A stretch of 64,000 bases of DNA from Nemopilema nomurai (taxonomy: Eukaryota; Cnidaria; Scyphozoa; Rhizostomeae; Rhizostomatidae): assembly GCA_003864495.1 (NCBI GenBank), contig ML133376.1:1416428-1480427 (forward strand), in the 5' to 3' direction. The first letter of the stretch is position 1; each line of letters opens with the position of its first letter. Shown here in pieces: positions 49,001-62,300 of the stretch. The notes beneath the pieces are model-generated. The model was not told the origin of the DNA, did no database searches, and saw only the letters and a list, made by a program, of their open reading frames with translations. The position numbers and the translations under genes are program-made.

Positions 49001-50364
49001 TTCTGCAGGAATTAATCAATTTGTAATGGTAGCACGTAGAAGTATTTCAAACACGATCTACCTGCCCAACGTCGCTAAAACAAAACAGGCGTTCAAGGTA
49101 GTTACCATTTGTCAATGGATTGCTACATCATAATCTTCTAGTCGTATCAATTTTGATGAGAATATGCCCATGGATATCTATAGCAATCTCCTTCTAGACA
49201 AGCAGTACCGTTGACACGGAACAGGAAGGGAGCATACACATCTATGATAGCATTGAACACAGTCAATTCGAAGCCGGCAAGAAAGTAACTTAGTAAGAAA
49301 GTGATCAGTGAACGGCATCCTAATACGTCACTGCCTAGGCCTCAAGGCCTACCTGAAAGAAGTAACAATTTGAAAAAGCTATTAATCCCATAAATACAGA
49401 ATTACTATAAACCCGCAGTCTAATTATATGATTCAGGCAACTAGCAATCTGGAGCATTGAACGGATCCAAACAAAATGAGTCACAAGTGAGCCAAACGGG
49501 GCTCTGTTTGGTAAGGCGTCTGTAAATTCAAAAGTTACGTAGAGGTCAGTCGTTACCGCTAGAAGCAAATAATTGGAGTTAACGACAACGAACACCAGAA
49601 ACGGATCCTGTTTCGAGTTCAACCAGCAAAGCATGAACAGTGGTAACAAACATTGAATTTTGGCAACGTCTTAAATGGAGTAGGACAATCAGCTTCAATT
49701 CTATCCGAGATCCCAAAGGCTGGCACGTGCATTTGACGCAGGTAAAGATTTCCACTTCTTCTATTACTGTGGTGAGTTACGAGGCTTCGAAAACTTTTAT
49801 CATAAGAAATTCCTGTCTTTAATTGCTTGTTTTGAATTTGAGCTTCTGTTCTTAAGGACTCCATTAAGTCTTTTGTATGAGTATGACTTTGTTACTGGGA
49901 ACCGAGAGTAGCTTGCAACCCTCCCTGCTGCTATTAGGATGGACCAATACCAGGGTCCTCCTAAAAGCAATGCAGACTATTTGATACTGTTCTTCGGTTC
50001 CAGTGTTGATAAGAAGACAGGATGACAAAGTTTAGTGTGGTAATTTGACCAAGTACCTACATGATAGGTTTGACAACCGACACAAAAACATCTTTGCACA
50101 CAGAGCATGTATAAAACTAGTTGTCAAAAATTATGAGAGCTTTTCTAATTTAGCTAAAACTGCATGGCATATTATAAAATAGGATTCTCAAATGTTAGCC
50201 AAGAGAACACTGAAGTCGCAAGGACTTCAGTAACATTGCAAGATTATCATGTGAGAACAAATGTCATTAACATTTGTTGAGTACTTTTGTGAGTACAAAT
50301 TTCATTAACATGCAATCAAGAATTCATCCGTAGAGACTGTAAGCGGCTCGAGGAAGGGCTGAAA
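46091..50364. other. Intergenic region between paralogues A and B
   Basis: About 4.3 kb without a supported gene. A TGTATG-rich simple repeat lies at 47252-47287. The frames seen are short and unrelated to known proteins. The gene B promoter should be at the right end. Confidence 0.4.
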
Positions 50365-53300
50365 ATGGAAGGACTTAAAACTTCATGGTGGCTAGTGGTG
50401 TGGCTCCTGGCCTGCCACTGGGACATCGGCAGCACGGGAAGCCCATCAAACAAGCGTCAAGGTTTGAAGTTCTATCTTCACACTATTATCCATGCTGCTG
50501 CACTTTTTACAATTACTGATCTGATGAAAGTATCAGTCTACTAAATAGGTAGCACTTTAAAACCATGATGCAAATATTCATCTTTGTTTTTGATCTCGCG
50601 AGTTGTTCTACATTAATGAATACTATGTTTCCAGTTTGATGCCTGAATACCTGCAGGGCCTAAAGCAGAGCAAGCGGTGACAAGACAACCACTGAATGTT
50701 TTTATTTGAACTGCGTTACTTTTTCCTTGCTAGACTTTCCAGCGTATGGGCAAATACAAGCGACGAGCCCGCAAAGCTTCAAGATAGAAGCTACAGACTG
50801 TGTTTTTAAAGCAACTGGAGGCCTGCCTCCCTGCAAGAAGGTCTTTAATCACGAAAGTGGATCTTGCTCTTTAGAGCAAGTTATCAGCCAACTGTTTCCT
50901 GGTGTAAATATTGCTACAGTCACAAACCAATATATTGCTCCAAACAAGCTCTGGCCCAAAAAGATATCAAGCAGTGAGTGTTCGACGGGTGGCGAGAAAG
51001 GAACAGTCAAGTTTGTATCAGAGCAAAGAGAGTCATTTCAGGTGATTCCGACAATGTTATCCATGGCCACAAATGCAGAGATAACATTAACATGGAAGAA
51101 AGCAGAGCCCGTGAGCGAGCAAAACATCAAAGTGGCTATTGCCGGAAAGACTTCTATAGGTAACGTTATTGTTTGTTAGTAATTTGACGCTTGAGTCAAG
51201 AGAGTAGAATGAAACCACAAAAAACTCAGGAGTTTCTGCTATCATAATTATATTGAACTGGCACATTCTTTCCAATTGTTGCTTCATTAAAGAATACTGT
51301 TGCAACTTATTGATTCTATAACCTTTTAACTTTTATTTGAGTAATTTTGCTCATATTATCACTAAATAATTCTCACTCAAGTCACGCTTTTCAAACATCT
51401 CCAGGTTAAAGTTATCAAAACAGGGGATTTAAGTATTCTCCCTGGTGAAAATTAGGAATGCCCTTTCATTTTGAAAACACTTTGTACTCGCAGGCACTCA
51501 AGCTGATATTGACATGAAGATAGAAAGCGACGACGGAAAAGCCTTTACCACTGTTTTTAAGATGCAAACATTTGAACTGAGCGAATTTTATCATCACTTC
51601 AATATTGACATCATGAGTGCACAAGCAGCATACGGAATTGGTGTCCAGGCTCTTTACTCTATACTGGATGCTATGAGGTGGGGGAATACGCACGTGACCG
51701 GCGTTATATCTCCAGGGGCTGGCTTTGAGCTTGTTGCAGAAGGAAAAGAAGAAGAAGGCATGTTTGCAGAGGCAAAGAGAACGTTAGCTCTTGTTCAAAG
51801 TTTCCAGAGAAATGTAGACTCACCAGTCACAGAGCATTCTGCAGTTGTTGGAGCACTATTTGCCATATTTGATGGTACGTTTGCTGGAAGACAATATCTA
51901 AAACATACTATGATTAGCCTTCTTAGGAGTTACATGCTAAGGAATGCAATAGAGAAAATATGCAATATATTTTTACATCTAATAGAATTACATATGACCA
52001 ATACATTAATTTGCAACTTTGAGTCGATTGGTGTACTCACAAAATGATAATGAAACAGAAATCACCTATTGCCTTTTTGAAACGGTTTTCAATGCTTGAG
52101 AATATTAAATATTCATCAAACTCCTGTTGATGAATATTAAATAAGTGAATATTATCTACCTTATAATATTAAATAAGTGAATATTATCTACCTTATAATA
52201 TTAAATAAGTGAATATTATCTACCTTTACAATGTGAATCAACTTCACAAGATCCGCAGACACTTTAGCTTGACCCTTCTTTCCTCAGGTGAAAGCTATTC
52301 AAGGCATATAGTGCTTTTTACCCGGAAAAAACTGCTACCAATGCCTTTCTTCTTGAAGACGAGCGATCACTTGATATCAATTTCTACTGGAACAATTAAC
52401 AGCTTCAATACGGCACCTTTGCAGAGTGCTTTATCAAAATATATACCGAAGAAAAGTTTTCAAGCCATATTGAAAGGATTTTCACTTTTGCATCTTTATC
52501 AAAACAATGATCCTGAAATTAAAAATCAGGATAACGAGGTATGTGGCTTGAAAGTAAAAGGATTCACACAACTTGAATCTCAGAGCTTCAGAAATGGATT
52601 TAATCTACATAATTGGTGACAGGGAACTTTGATAATGGGGTGGTATGCGCCTTTCAAGTTATTATGCACATTCCACTAGTTTTGGCAATTACTTACTACT
52701 CTACTTTGCAATGCCATTACTAATTTTGTTGATGGTATGAAATCCACACTATGCTAAAAGGCACTTTTCATCTATTGCAGATGCTTCAAGAAATTTCGTT
52801 TTATTGTGCCGCCGATGAGCATGCATTTACGTGGACTTCACCAATGCTTGTGGAGGGCCGAGTAGGCAATCTGAAGCAGATGATCAGCTCCGGAATGCCA
52901 ACCAGCGTGCGCATACCTGTCAGTAACAAGGTTTCATTTGTCAACATCAAATGGAAATGGGATTCGAACGTTTTAAGGCTGAATTTCAATCTGACCGAGC
53001 CTTTCGCCATTGGAAGTTCAGGAATCATCAATCTTAAGTCCTCTACAATTGGTTTGTACACAAGGGCAAATAACATTGAACATCCTAGCAAATGGCAGAT
53101 AGGTGGCAGTGGTAGAGAGGTTATTGCAGGCAAGTTATTCAAACAAAAGTTAAATGATACTTTTTCCTAGTTTCTAGTACCTGTTTTTAGTTCCTCTTCT
53201 AAGAAAACATGTTTTTTTAAATTCTCAGTGACAAAAGTAGTTTTAAAAGAAGTATTTTATAGCAGATGTATTGAATATTTTCCATAGATATCTATTTTTA

Positions 53301-56300
53301 AGCCACATTCCCTCACTTACAGAGATGAAACACTTTTCGAAAATCTTTGCTTATTTTCGAAACGTCAAAAACGTGTGAACAGAATTCATTTGAGCATATT
53401 TTTTTCGTAGATAAGCTGGTTGATGTGAAAATAGTACATCGAAATAAGAAACCTATCTTTGAAGCCGACACCAACTTGTTCTCTGCTCATACAGTGTATG
53501 ACCGTCTAAAAGCTAAACCTTTACCCGATGACCAAATGGAACAGGTGAAGTTTCTGTCGACATTTCTTGTCAACGGATTAAGATACAGTGCGAACTTGTT
53601 AAGACCAGCAGTTCTGCGGTGAGTTTTGGCAAATTGATTGTTCGAATCGATTACAACAGGGTACGACATCTGAGTGGATGACATCTTAGTAGTTGATATC
53701 TGAGTGGATAACATCTTAGTGGATGACATCTGAGTGGATGACATCTTAGTGGATGACATCTTAGTAGTTGATATCTGAGTGGATAACATCTTAGTGGATG
53801 ACATCTGAGTGGATGACATCTTAGTAGTTGATATCTGAGTGGATAACATCTTAGTGGATGACATCTGAGTGGATGACATCTTAGTGGATGACATCTGAGT
53901 GGATGGCATCTTAGTGGATGACACCATAGGGTATGGCATCTTAAACACGGTTTACACATGCAACTTTTCATATGCAAATTCATGCAACTTGTCGCACTAA
54001 CACGATGAGACTGAAAAGTTGCACGTGTAAACGGACGTGCGACCTACTGCAACTTTCATTTTGCAACCTAATGCAACCTGCGACTAATTTAGGATCAAGA
54101 TCCTATTTTCGGGTAAAGTTGCAATAGGTTGCAGGTAACTGGCCATTAAAAATACTACAAAATATCATGTGACTTTTACTCCGTAATGTGATCGTGGGTT
54201 TCCTTGTGACGACTCAGTTCAAAATGGCGAAGTCGATCAAGTTCGAATGATCATCTGAGGCAGAAAACACATTAGTTGAAAATCTGGAGAGGTACCCGTG
54301 CTTCTATAACACACAATTAGAGGAGTATAAGGATAGGACCAAGCGGCTACCATTATCCGAGGAGGGAATGCTAAGCCCCTAAATTTTTGCGTCTGGTGAT
54401 CCACTGCTTCACCCAAAGTCTTCGTTTCTTTGCTTCCGTCTTAATGTTCGTTAGTGCAGCAAAATCACTAACATTGAAGCTACTACACAACCAGTGTCTG
54501 CTTCCATTTTGACTGATTTTTACTGGATCTCCAGGATTCCTGCCAAAAGTACTGCAATATGTTGCGCGTTTTTGCAACCGGGTATCGCTGGAGGTTGCAT
54601 CTGTTTTAACGTGTAAACAGCACGAGTAATCCTCCACTTCACTCCTAGCAAAATCTTTACGGGAAAGGAACATGCTACGACGCAGCGTCCAGCACGGTTC
54701 TCCCGCATGCTCAAATGATTTCATAAGAATGCAGATTAACGCAAATATTTTAGGAAAATACTTCAGCTTGTGAATGAAACCTAGGGTTGGATTCTCTATC
54801 TTCCTTCGAAGCCTTTGCTTTTTATTCTCGATACTACCATCTTCTATTTTGTTAATTAAAGCAGCAGGTTTATGATTTTTGATTCTTATGATGACACAAG
54901 TAGAATTGCTGAGACTCCAATCAACTTGGCTACGGTAAAAGGCCTTGGCTATCAAGACTTTGTTTGGATACCTTAAGTGACAGAAGTGGTCTCATAGAAT
55001 TCATAGAAAGTGGCATGCATTTATAGAATGTAGCGTGCATTCATAGAGTCTCGATCAATATCTTGATGATTGGAGGAACGCAAGGCTTAACGCAAGGTTT
55101 AACGCAAGGCTTAACGCAAGGCTTAACGCAAGGCTTAACGCAAGGCTTAACGCAAGGCTTAACGCAAGGCTTAACGCAAGGCTTAACGCAAGGCTTAACG
55201 CAAGGCTTAACGCAAGGCTTAACGCAAGGCTTAACGCAAGGCTTAACGCAAGGCTTAACGCAGACTAGCTGAAGGCAGCTACCGCCAATTCACACGATAG
55301 TGAAAATATCTAGAAAGACGGGCATGCAGAGCTTTTGTCCATTACACAAACGCTCCTACCAAGTGAAAAGCTTTCGGTGCCAACACGGCATCCATAATTC
55401 ACAACATTGCAATGGAGCTTGGAGCAGGCAAGTGCTAGTCAAATATATTATTTTGAGGGTAAGCATGATTCTGAACTGAATTAACCGACATATGCTAGAT
55501 AGTAAGCAATTGCTTGGTTTCAAACAAAGACGACATGGTGCTATTTAACCCAGTGATGTGCCCTCTTTCTGTCAAATGAATCGCACTGCCAACTCAGCTT
55601 CTTTGGCTGAAGACTGCCGCTGCCCTTAGGTCCCTCGCGTTGACCTCGTTTCCAAAAATTCTGCAGTGAAGAAGCATCCACAGCTGGCAACTGGCTGCCA
55701 GTTCGCGTCGCGCTCCTTCGTAGAGGCAGCCATCCATTCTGACAGGCTGCTCTGGCTCAAAAGCTTGCTCTCTAGGTCTCCTTGATTTTTAGAGCCTTGC
55801 TCAAGTCAAGCAGACAATCTTTCTCCGCCTTTTCATTCATTCTCTGATTTCCTTTAGGGCAATTCCTTTAGGGCGATTCATGCTAGAGTGTTTGTGCTGA
55901 AATTAATGACTATAGTATATAAATTTATAAAGAGAGATGATCATACTTTTGTCAATTTGCTTAGATATGCTTCAAACATATTTGCAATTGATAACGCGAC
56001 AATTCCCTTCCATTTCCTTCAAATCTGTTCTTTGTGCATATCTTTGACAAAGGTATAATAGTAACCAAATAGTCACATTCACATGGCAAGAAAACATGAT
56101 TAAAAATTTCTATAAAGACGCTTCTTAGTACAAAGAGTGTCGTTGATTATTACATGAGTATTCCCAAAAATAATTTAATGCCTTTGATCAAATTTCCAGA
56201 TCTCCTATAGTCAAAATCTAATATCATGTTTCAAAAACTTAAGAAATTTCAAAAATTCAGAAAAAATTATAACCTTCTTCTTGCTTCCCTTTTTATAATT

Positions 56301-59300
56301 GTATATAATAAAGATTACTAATAAACCTTCCTCAAATTTGGCATAAACAAGCATTATCTACCTTTGCCTCGTGAATAGCTTTACTGGGGTGGCGCCTGGG
56401 CTGGGTATCACCACTGCCGCCTAAATTTTGTCGATCAAAGTGAATTACTTCATGATTGAAGTCTGCAATTTAAGCTGGCTTTCTGTCTCACTCGGGGTTT
56501 TATACTTAAACTACATAATTTGAAAGCACATTTTGATAATCAACCGATTGAAGCAGTATTATCACTTATTTCAGGCTAATTGGAAAAATGGAAATGACAG
56601 GAAATCCGTACATTGAGATAATCCATATCACAACTCATGAGGTTCAAATGATAAAGATTGGAATACTTTTCAAAAAAGTTCCACTCTATAACATCATAAA
56701 TGAGATACTGGGGCGTACATTAGTAAAAACAACATGGCTTTGCTTCAAACAGACAGGCAAGTATATAGATTTTATAATTGATTGATGAATTGAGATATTG
56801 CCACCGAAACCCCGAAATGATTGTTAGGTGGATAAGCAAAGTCATCACCAACACGACCGGAGAAATAGCTCTCTTGTCCAATAGAAGTGGTGTTAGTAAC
56901 AACTCAGTAGGATATTCTAATAGTATTGAATCTCTAGAAGCGTTGCATTTTTCTCTCAACTACTACAGGATCAACAGCATCGTTTTTTAATGCAAAAGAT
57001 CCTTTTGTCTTTCATTTACTCAAAAGTTTCCTTATCAAGCATTTTCCATAGATCGGCATTATGTTCTAGAACATGCTCATTTCTTAAGCCCTTCTGACAT
57101 GGCAAGCGAATAAATAGAGTTTGCCACGGGAATTCATAAAGAACTACAATCCAGCGTACCTTTTCTCCTCAATACGAAATCTAAGTATCGTATGGCAGCT
57201 AATGGCTACAGAATCGTTTGTGTTTTTAAGCACTCTTCAACTAGTAAATTTTATCTTTTAGCACTAGTAATCAATCAGTTTCCTGCTGCAAACACTGAGC
57301 CATTCGCTGAGAAGAAGTTAAATAAAATAAATAGAGGTGCGTTACTTTCAAAAATTATTTTTGATTTATCTTAACCACTTTCTTTTATACATTTAAATAA
57401 GGCAAAGCTATAAATTAAAACTTAATTGAACATCTTGAAAACCTGTCTGGTCAGTGTTTACCTATGGGTGCAAAGCTTGGAGTATTGGGAAAGGGACGAA
57501 AGACAAGATACCAGCGTTTGAGATGTGGTGAAGAATGTTGAAGACCAGATGAACTGACAGTGTTAGAAATGAAGAAGTTATACAGAGAATAAATGTAACT
57601 CCTACATTGCTTAACACAGTTGGTAAAAGAAAAGCTGCTCCCTTCGGCCATGTTGCGAGAGGGTCTAGTGGAACCGTCTTTTCTAAAAGCTTGGAGAGTT
57701 TCGTGGAAGGAAAAAGATCAAGCGGTGGACAAAGAAGGACTTGGATAGACGACATAAAAGAGTGGGCCAACATCCGGAGTTATGGTAGCCTTAAAGGAGG
57801 GTGTAGCGAAGAAGGGCTAGCGACCTACGGATCACGTAGATGCTACTTCAAATGAATGAATGAATGAATGAATGAATGAATGAATGAATGAATGAATGAA
57901 TGAATGAATGAATGAATGAATGAATGAATGAATGAATGAATGAATGAATCATCAAAGGCTTTAGATTCATTTGCTTATGAGATTGCCACCTCGAATATGG
58001 TTCCTTTGACCGTGAAGAACCGAAGACAATGAAATGTAATCTTTATTGAATAAATGGTACTCTTTTGACAAGAGAAATTGACTATGTTACTGAGCAACAC
58101 AAATGAGTATCTTATAAAGGTTTTATTGAATATTTATTCAAGCCTTTGATGACATACAATCCGTACACGCTATTACTAAAATATATAACGCCACTGTGTC
58201 CTTGCCATCTAGCTAAACACCCGTTTACTATGGTGAACTGCTCTTGTATGAAGCGGTATGCTATCAAAAATGTCACCTTTTGCAACTATTTTTGTAGAGC
58301 GCATAAAAGGCATTAGTTTTTTTGGTAAGAGACTAATGGTGCGGAACTGCGATGATTGGAAAGCCTGTGAGTACCTGCGCAATAAAGGAATACGCGGAAT
58401 CAAAGGGAAGTTTGTGGGGAAATTGTCCGCAGATGGGAAAGCATTAGCAACGACTCCTGTTAAGATCTCATTTCATGTTGCCAATGGAGTTAGATTTGCT
58501 GCCAAATCATTCAGCTTCAGATCAGACGACAAAGGAGATTTATACAGGCTCGAAGGAGAGGTTGCAATAAACATCGATGACAGAGGGACAAAAGAGATTT
58601 TCTCATGTAAGACATTGCCAGTTTTCCTTTCTTGGATTCTATTATTCAATTGAATATGACATTCTTTTAAGAAAACGTTCACTTCATACACTGCTACTTC
58701 TTTGACAAGATGCTGTCCTACACTATTGCTTTGATCCTGTCAATAATATTTGTAGATGCAACATGTAATAAATACTGTCGATGCAACTGGAAGCAGGTTT
58801 AAGCACCTAAAATAATTCTTTAATACTGAAATACTCACTCCTAAAAATCTTTATTATTCCTCTTTCACGTTTTCTAGGCAGGATAGTGGCCACCAATGCA
58901 AATACCTTGAAGATGAAGATCGGTGATAGGTCACAGGAATCAAGCAAACTTCTAAAAATTCCTGTAGTAAAAATGAAACCTGTCTTTGCCAAATTCCGTT
59001 TAGCTGTGGAGGAGAGGCCAGAGTGGATCGGTGAGCGAACTGTTTTCCTGTATGAGCTAGATTTTCTTCGGGATGCCTTTCGATTGCAATTGAAGATCTG
59101 TTTTCAGGCTGGAACACTTGTGACCTGTTACGTTTGGCACAATTGTTTGTCAATGCTGAAACAGACGCTGCATTTTTATCGAATTACATCACCCACCTCT
59201 TCTCAAAATGTTCAACAAATGTTTTAACTCATATTCATCTTAGTTTGCCAACCTATCATGAAAAATTCGAGAATGGCTCGACACATTTGGTTGCCTAATC

Positions 59301-62300
59301 TTTTTCACTTCAGAACGCAACTTTTTCTCTGAACACTAAAAACCTTCATTCTTACAACTGCAAGATGGTAAGAAAAATACGTCTTTCTGGGCAACTGCCA
59401 TTCTCTGCATGACAGGGAAAATGCAGCCACCTTTTCTAGGTGGCAAGAACCTAGCAAAGCTACTGACCCTTTGTGATTTTCCACTTGTAACTCTTAATGA
59501 CTTCCTCTTGAAAATAATGTTTCAAACTAGCCTACTACTTTCAAAGAAAGCAGGAATATGTCTTAAAGTAGTAAAGTAGAAGAATGATGAAAGCAAAAAC
59601 TTCTATTCCTAATCTAGTTCAGTAGATGCATTGCCATATCGCAGATATTTTTGTTAACTGTACAAGATAAAAGCGATTTCAAAAAGCGCTTTACTTTCAT
59701 CACGCTTTTTCTGCAAGTCTGCAAGTACCCCTACGATCGTTTTCACTTCAGTTTTTAGATCCAGCTTGGTTATAGGCTCATCGGAGGGAGACCATTTAGA
59801 GTTTACAAATGGACAACAATACGTGAAGGTTTCAGACCTCGGAGTAACAGACGTTAAAATAGTGGGGATCAAGACTGGAGAAGTAGCCCTCTCTGACCTT
59901 TTGAAAATGATTGACCCGAGATCGGTGCCGCACGAACTCTTGCAGGATTCCAAGTTTAAAAGCAAAGTGGTCCTCATCTACACCACCCAGGAAGAAGGTA
60001 TAAGTCTGCACTCTTGAGATATGAAATTTGAATGCCACACTGTGATCAAAACTTATTTACAGGTTGCCCTCATACACTTTCTTTGCCTTGAAAAGAAGGT
60101 GGTATGGAAAGCGTTTACACAGTCATATTTAGAAATCGACGGGAGTTCTTCTATTTTTGCCATTATCGGGCGTCTAAAAGCGTTGTCTTCTTTCAAAGAG
60201 AGCTTGCAACCTTGTAAGCAATATGCAAACGAACATCAGCTGAAGCACAATAAAAATCTTGAAATTAAAACGGATGCTCAGGAGCTTCACCTTCGTCAGT
60301 AAATGATAGCTAGAAATGGAATCTTTTTTCTAGCCTGGGAAGTTCCAGAGTACGACATCAAAGTGACGAAAGGGTATTATTTAGTTGGCTACCTAACGCT
60401 AAAGACAGGGGAGACTTACAAAGCTACGGTCAAACTAGTTGATGATGGAACTGCTGAAACAGTTTTAGAGTTGAATCCAATCAAGTTCGGTAAAGTACAG
60501 GTGGACGAAAATGGCAAAGTAAGCTACAAGAGCGTCAGAGCATTTTTGTTTAAATCAAAAGGTGCTTTTGAAAAAGGACCTGAGCTCACCTTGTCTTCAA
60601 GATTCACTGGATTAAAGGGGTACGTTTTTATGCCAAAACTACTTAAGTAAGAATTCTATTTAATCTCTTAACTTTTATACATAGTTGAAACCTCCATTTA
60701 CAAAAAAGAGTCCACATATGGATACTTTTGTACAGCACTTTCGTAGACTATTTTCAACACAGTACTTAACATTTCCATCGATTTTGAGCAAAGATGTCGG
60801 GAGCTAGAGGGGAGTAGTGTCTAGTAACAACGTCTGTCTATGGATGCTAGTGTTTATGAATTTGGAAATGACACGTTTTGCGTGGCTGATGACCAGATTG
60901 GAGTAGTTTTGCACATAGTGATTGTAAAGAAGCTTTCAAGGCAGCACTAATTGGTACTGTAAAGGACTTCACAAACGAAACTTTTGGTTCAGTCAGAACT
61001 TAGAAGGATCAACTTCAGTCTTTATAGAAGATCTAAAGATGGTTAAACAGAGATCAGAAAATTACAATGTTTTTTTATCACCTATACTTTCATCCCTTAG
61101 TTTCACTTAATGTAAGGTCACGGGCTTACGATCAGTCCAAAAGGGAGTGTTTTACGAGCCCATCTTTAGTCATTAGTACTTGTGATATCCATTAATTAGA
61201 AGTTCATCTACCCTTTCAAGCAATAGTGGGATACTGTATTTCCCCATTCACTCGATCACGCAGCTCATCCTAAAAGTATGAGATCAGCATATACACGGAG
61301 TACACCTTCAGCTGTTGATACCAATCAATGCATTTTTTAGCTACTGCTCGACCATTGGAATCGAAGGGCCATTCAGCAATGTGGTTCAAGGTGATATGGT
61401 CGAGTTTACTCTCACTGGCTCAGTCTATGGGGAAACGGACATAAACACATTGGTATCTTTGCAATTTAAATTTGGAGCACGACTCTCCGAGGGGAGTTTA
61501 TTGGTAAATTATTTCATTTAGCTTCCTTTTTAAAACTTTTTTTAATTGATTGTACTAGAACAAGGGCTCTCTATTTTCAAACCGCTTTATTGTCTTGTAT
61601 ACCGAGACATTGGCTCTCTATTTTCTAAAGCAAATGACATTTTTGGTTTTCCAGCATTGCACTTCTTGCCCAGACTTGGCTCTTTGCTGGCATAAAAAGT
61701 CAATCGTCTGATTTCATCTTATCATTCATTCTTATTCTCCCTCAGTATTCATTTGATTTGAGTCGTCAAGCGGAAGCGAAAGTGCAAGAGGAGCTTTACA
61801 TCCTGATATCGAAAATTGTGAAATCTATTGAGGAAGAAAAAAAGCTTGCCGCAGATGCTTACGGTTGGCAACAGAAATGACTGATAGATACAATGAGAGA
61901 CAAAGTCAATATCTGGCAGCAAAAACATCTGCTTTGAATGAAATCCGTGCCTTGAATACAGGCATTGAGTCTCAGCTGACGAGTATCTCTGGAAATTGTG
62001 CTACAGAGTGCAAAACTGGTAGGTTAGGCACATCAGCCCTTACCCCAGCTGTTGTCACTGAATGTTGTTCATTTAGTGACTCTTCCAAGAAAATCTCTCG
62101 GCACCTGATTGATATTGTGTAATATGATGACAAGCATTTATAAAAACGTTTCAACAAGTGTAAGCTCCATGCTATCTTATGATAATCACAGCTAGCGCCT
62201 TAACTGCTTCTTCTGTATCACCTGCTATTCTTTTAATATCCATAAACCTGAGTCAGAAATATATTCTATGTAAATAGCCTAAATATTTGAATCAGCATAA

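Noticed and set aside
53487..53948. Minus-strand Ser/Thr/Met repeat ORF
   Set aside because: It is the complement of the 15-bp array and overlaps a real gene B exon on the opposite strand.
53661..55260. Possible CRISPR-like arrays
   Set aside because: The repeats are directly tandem with no unique spacers and lie in a eukaryotic intron.
55063..55272. Plus-strand ORF of Leu-Thr-Gln-Gly repeats
   Set aside because: It is entirely the 12-bp minisatellite read in frame; there are no flanking exons or conserved neighbours.
59752..59760. Alternative acceptor (…TTTTTAG|ATCC) for gene B exon 11
   Set aside because: It breaks the phase and yields a stop; the acceptor 7 bp upstream (CTTCAG|TTTTT) keeps frame and equals the 246-nt length of gene A.
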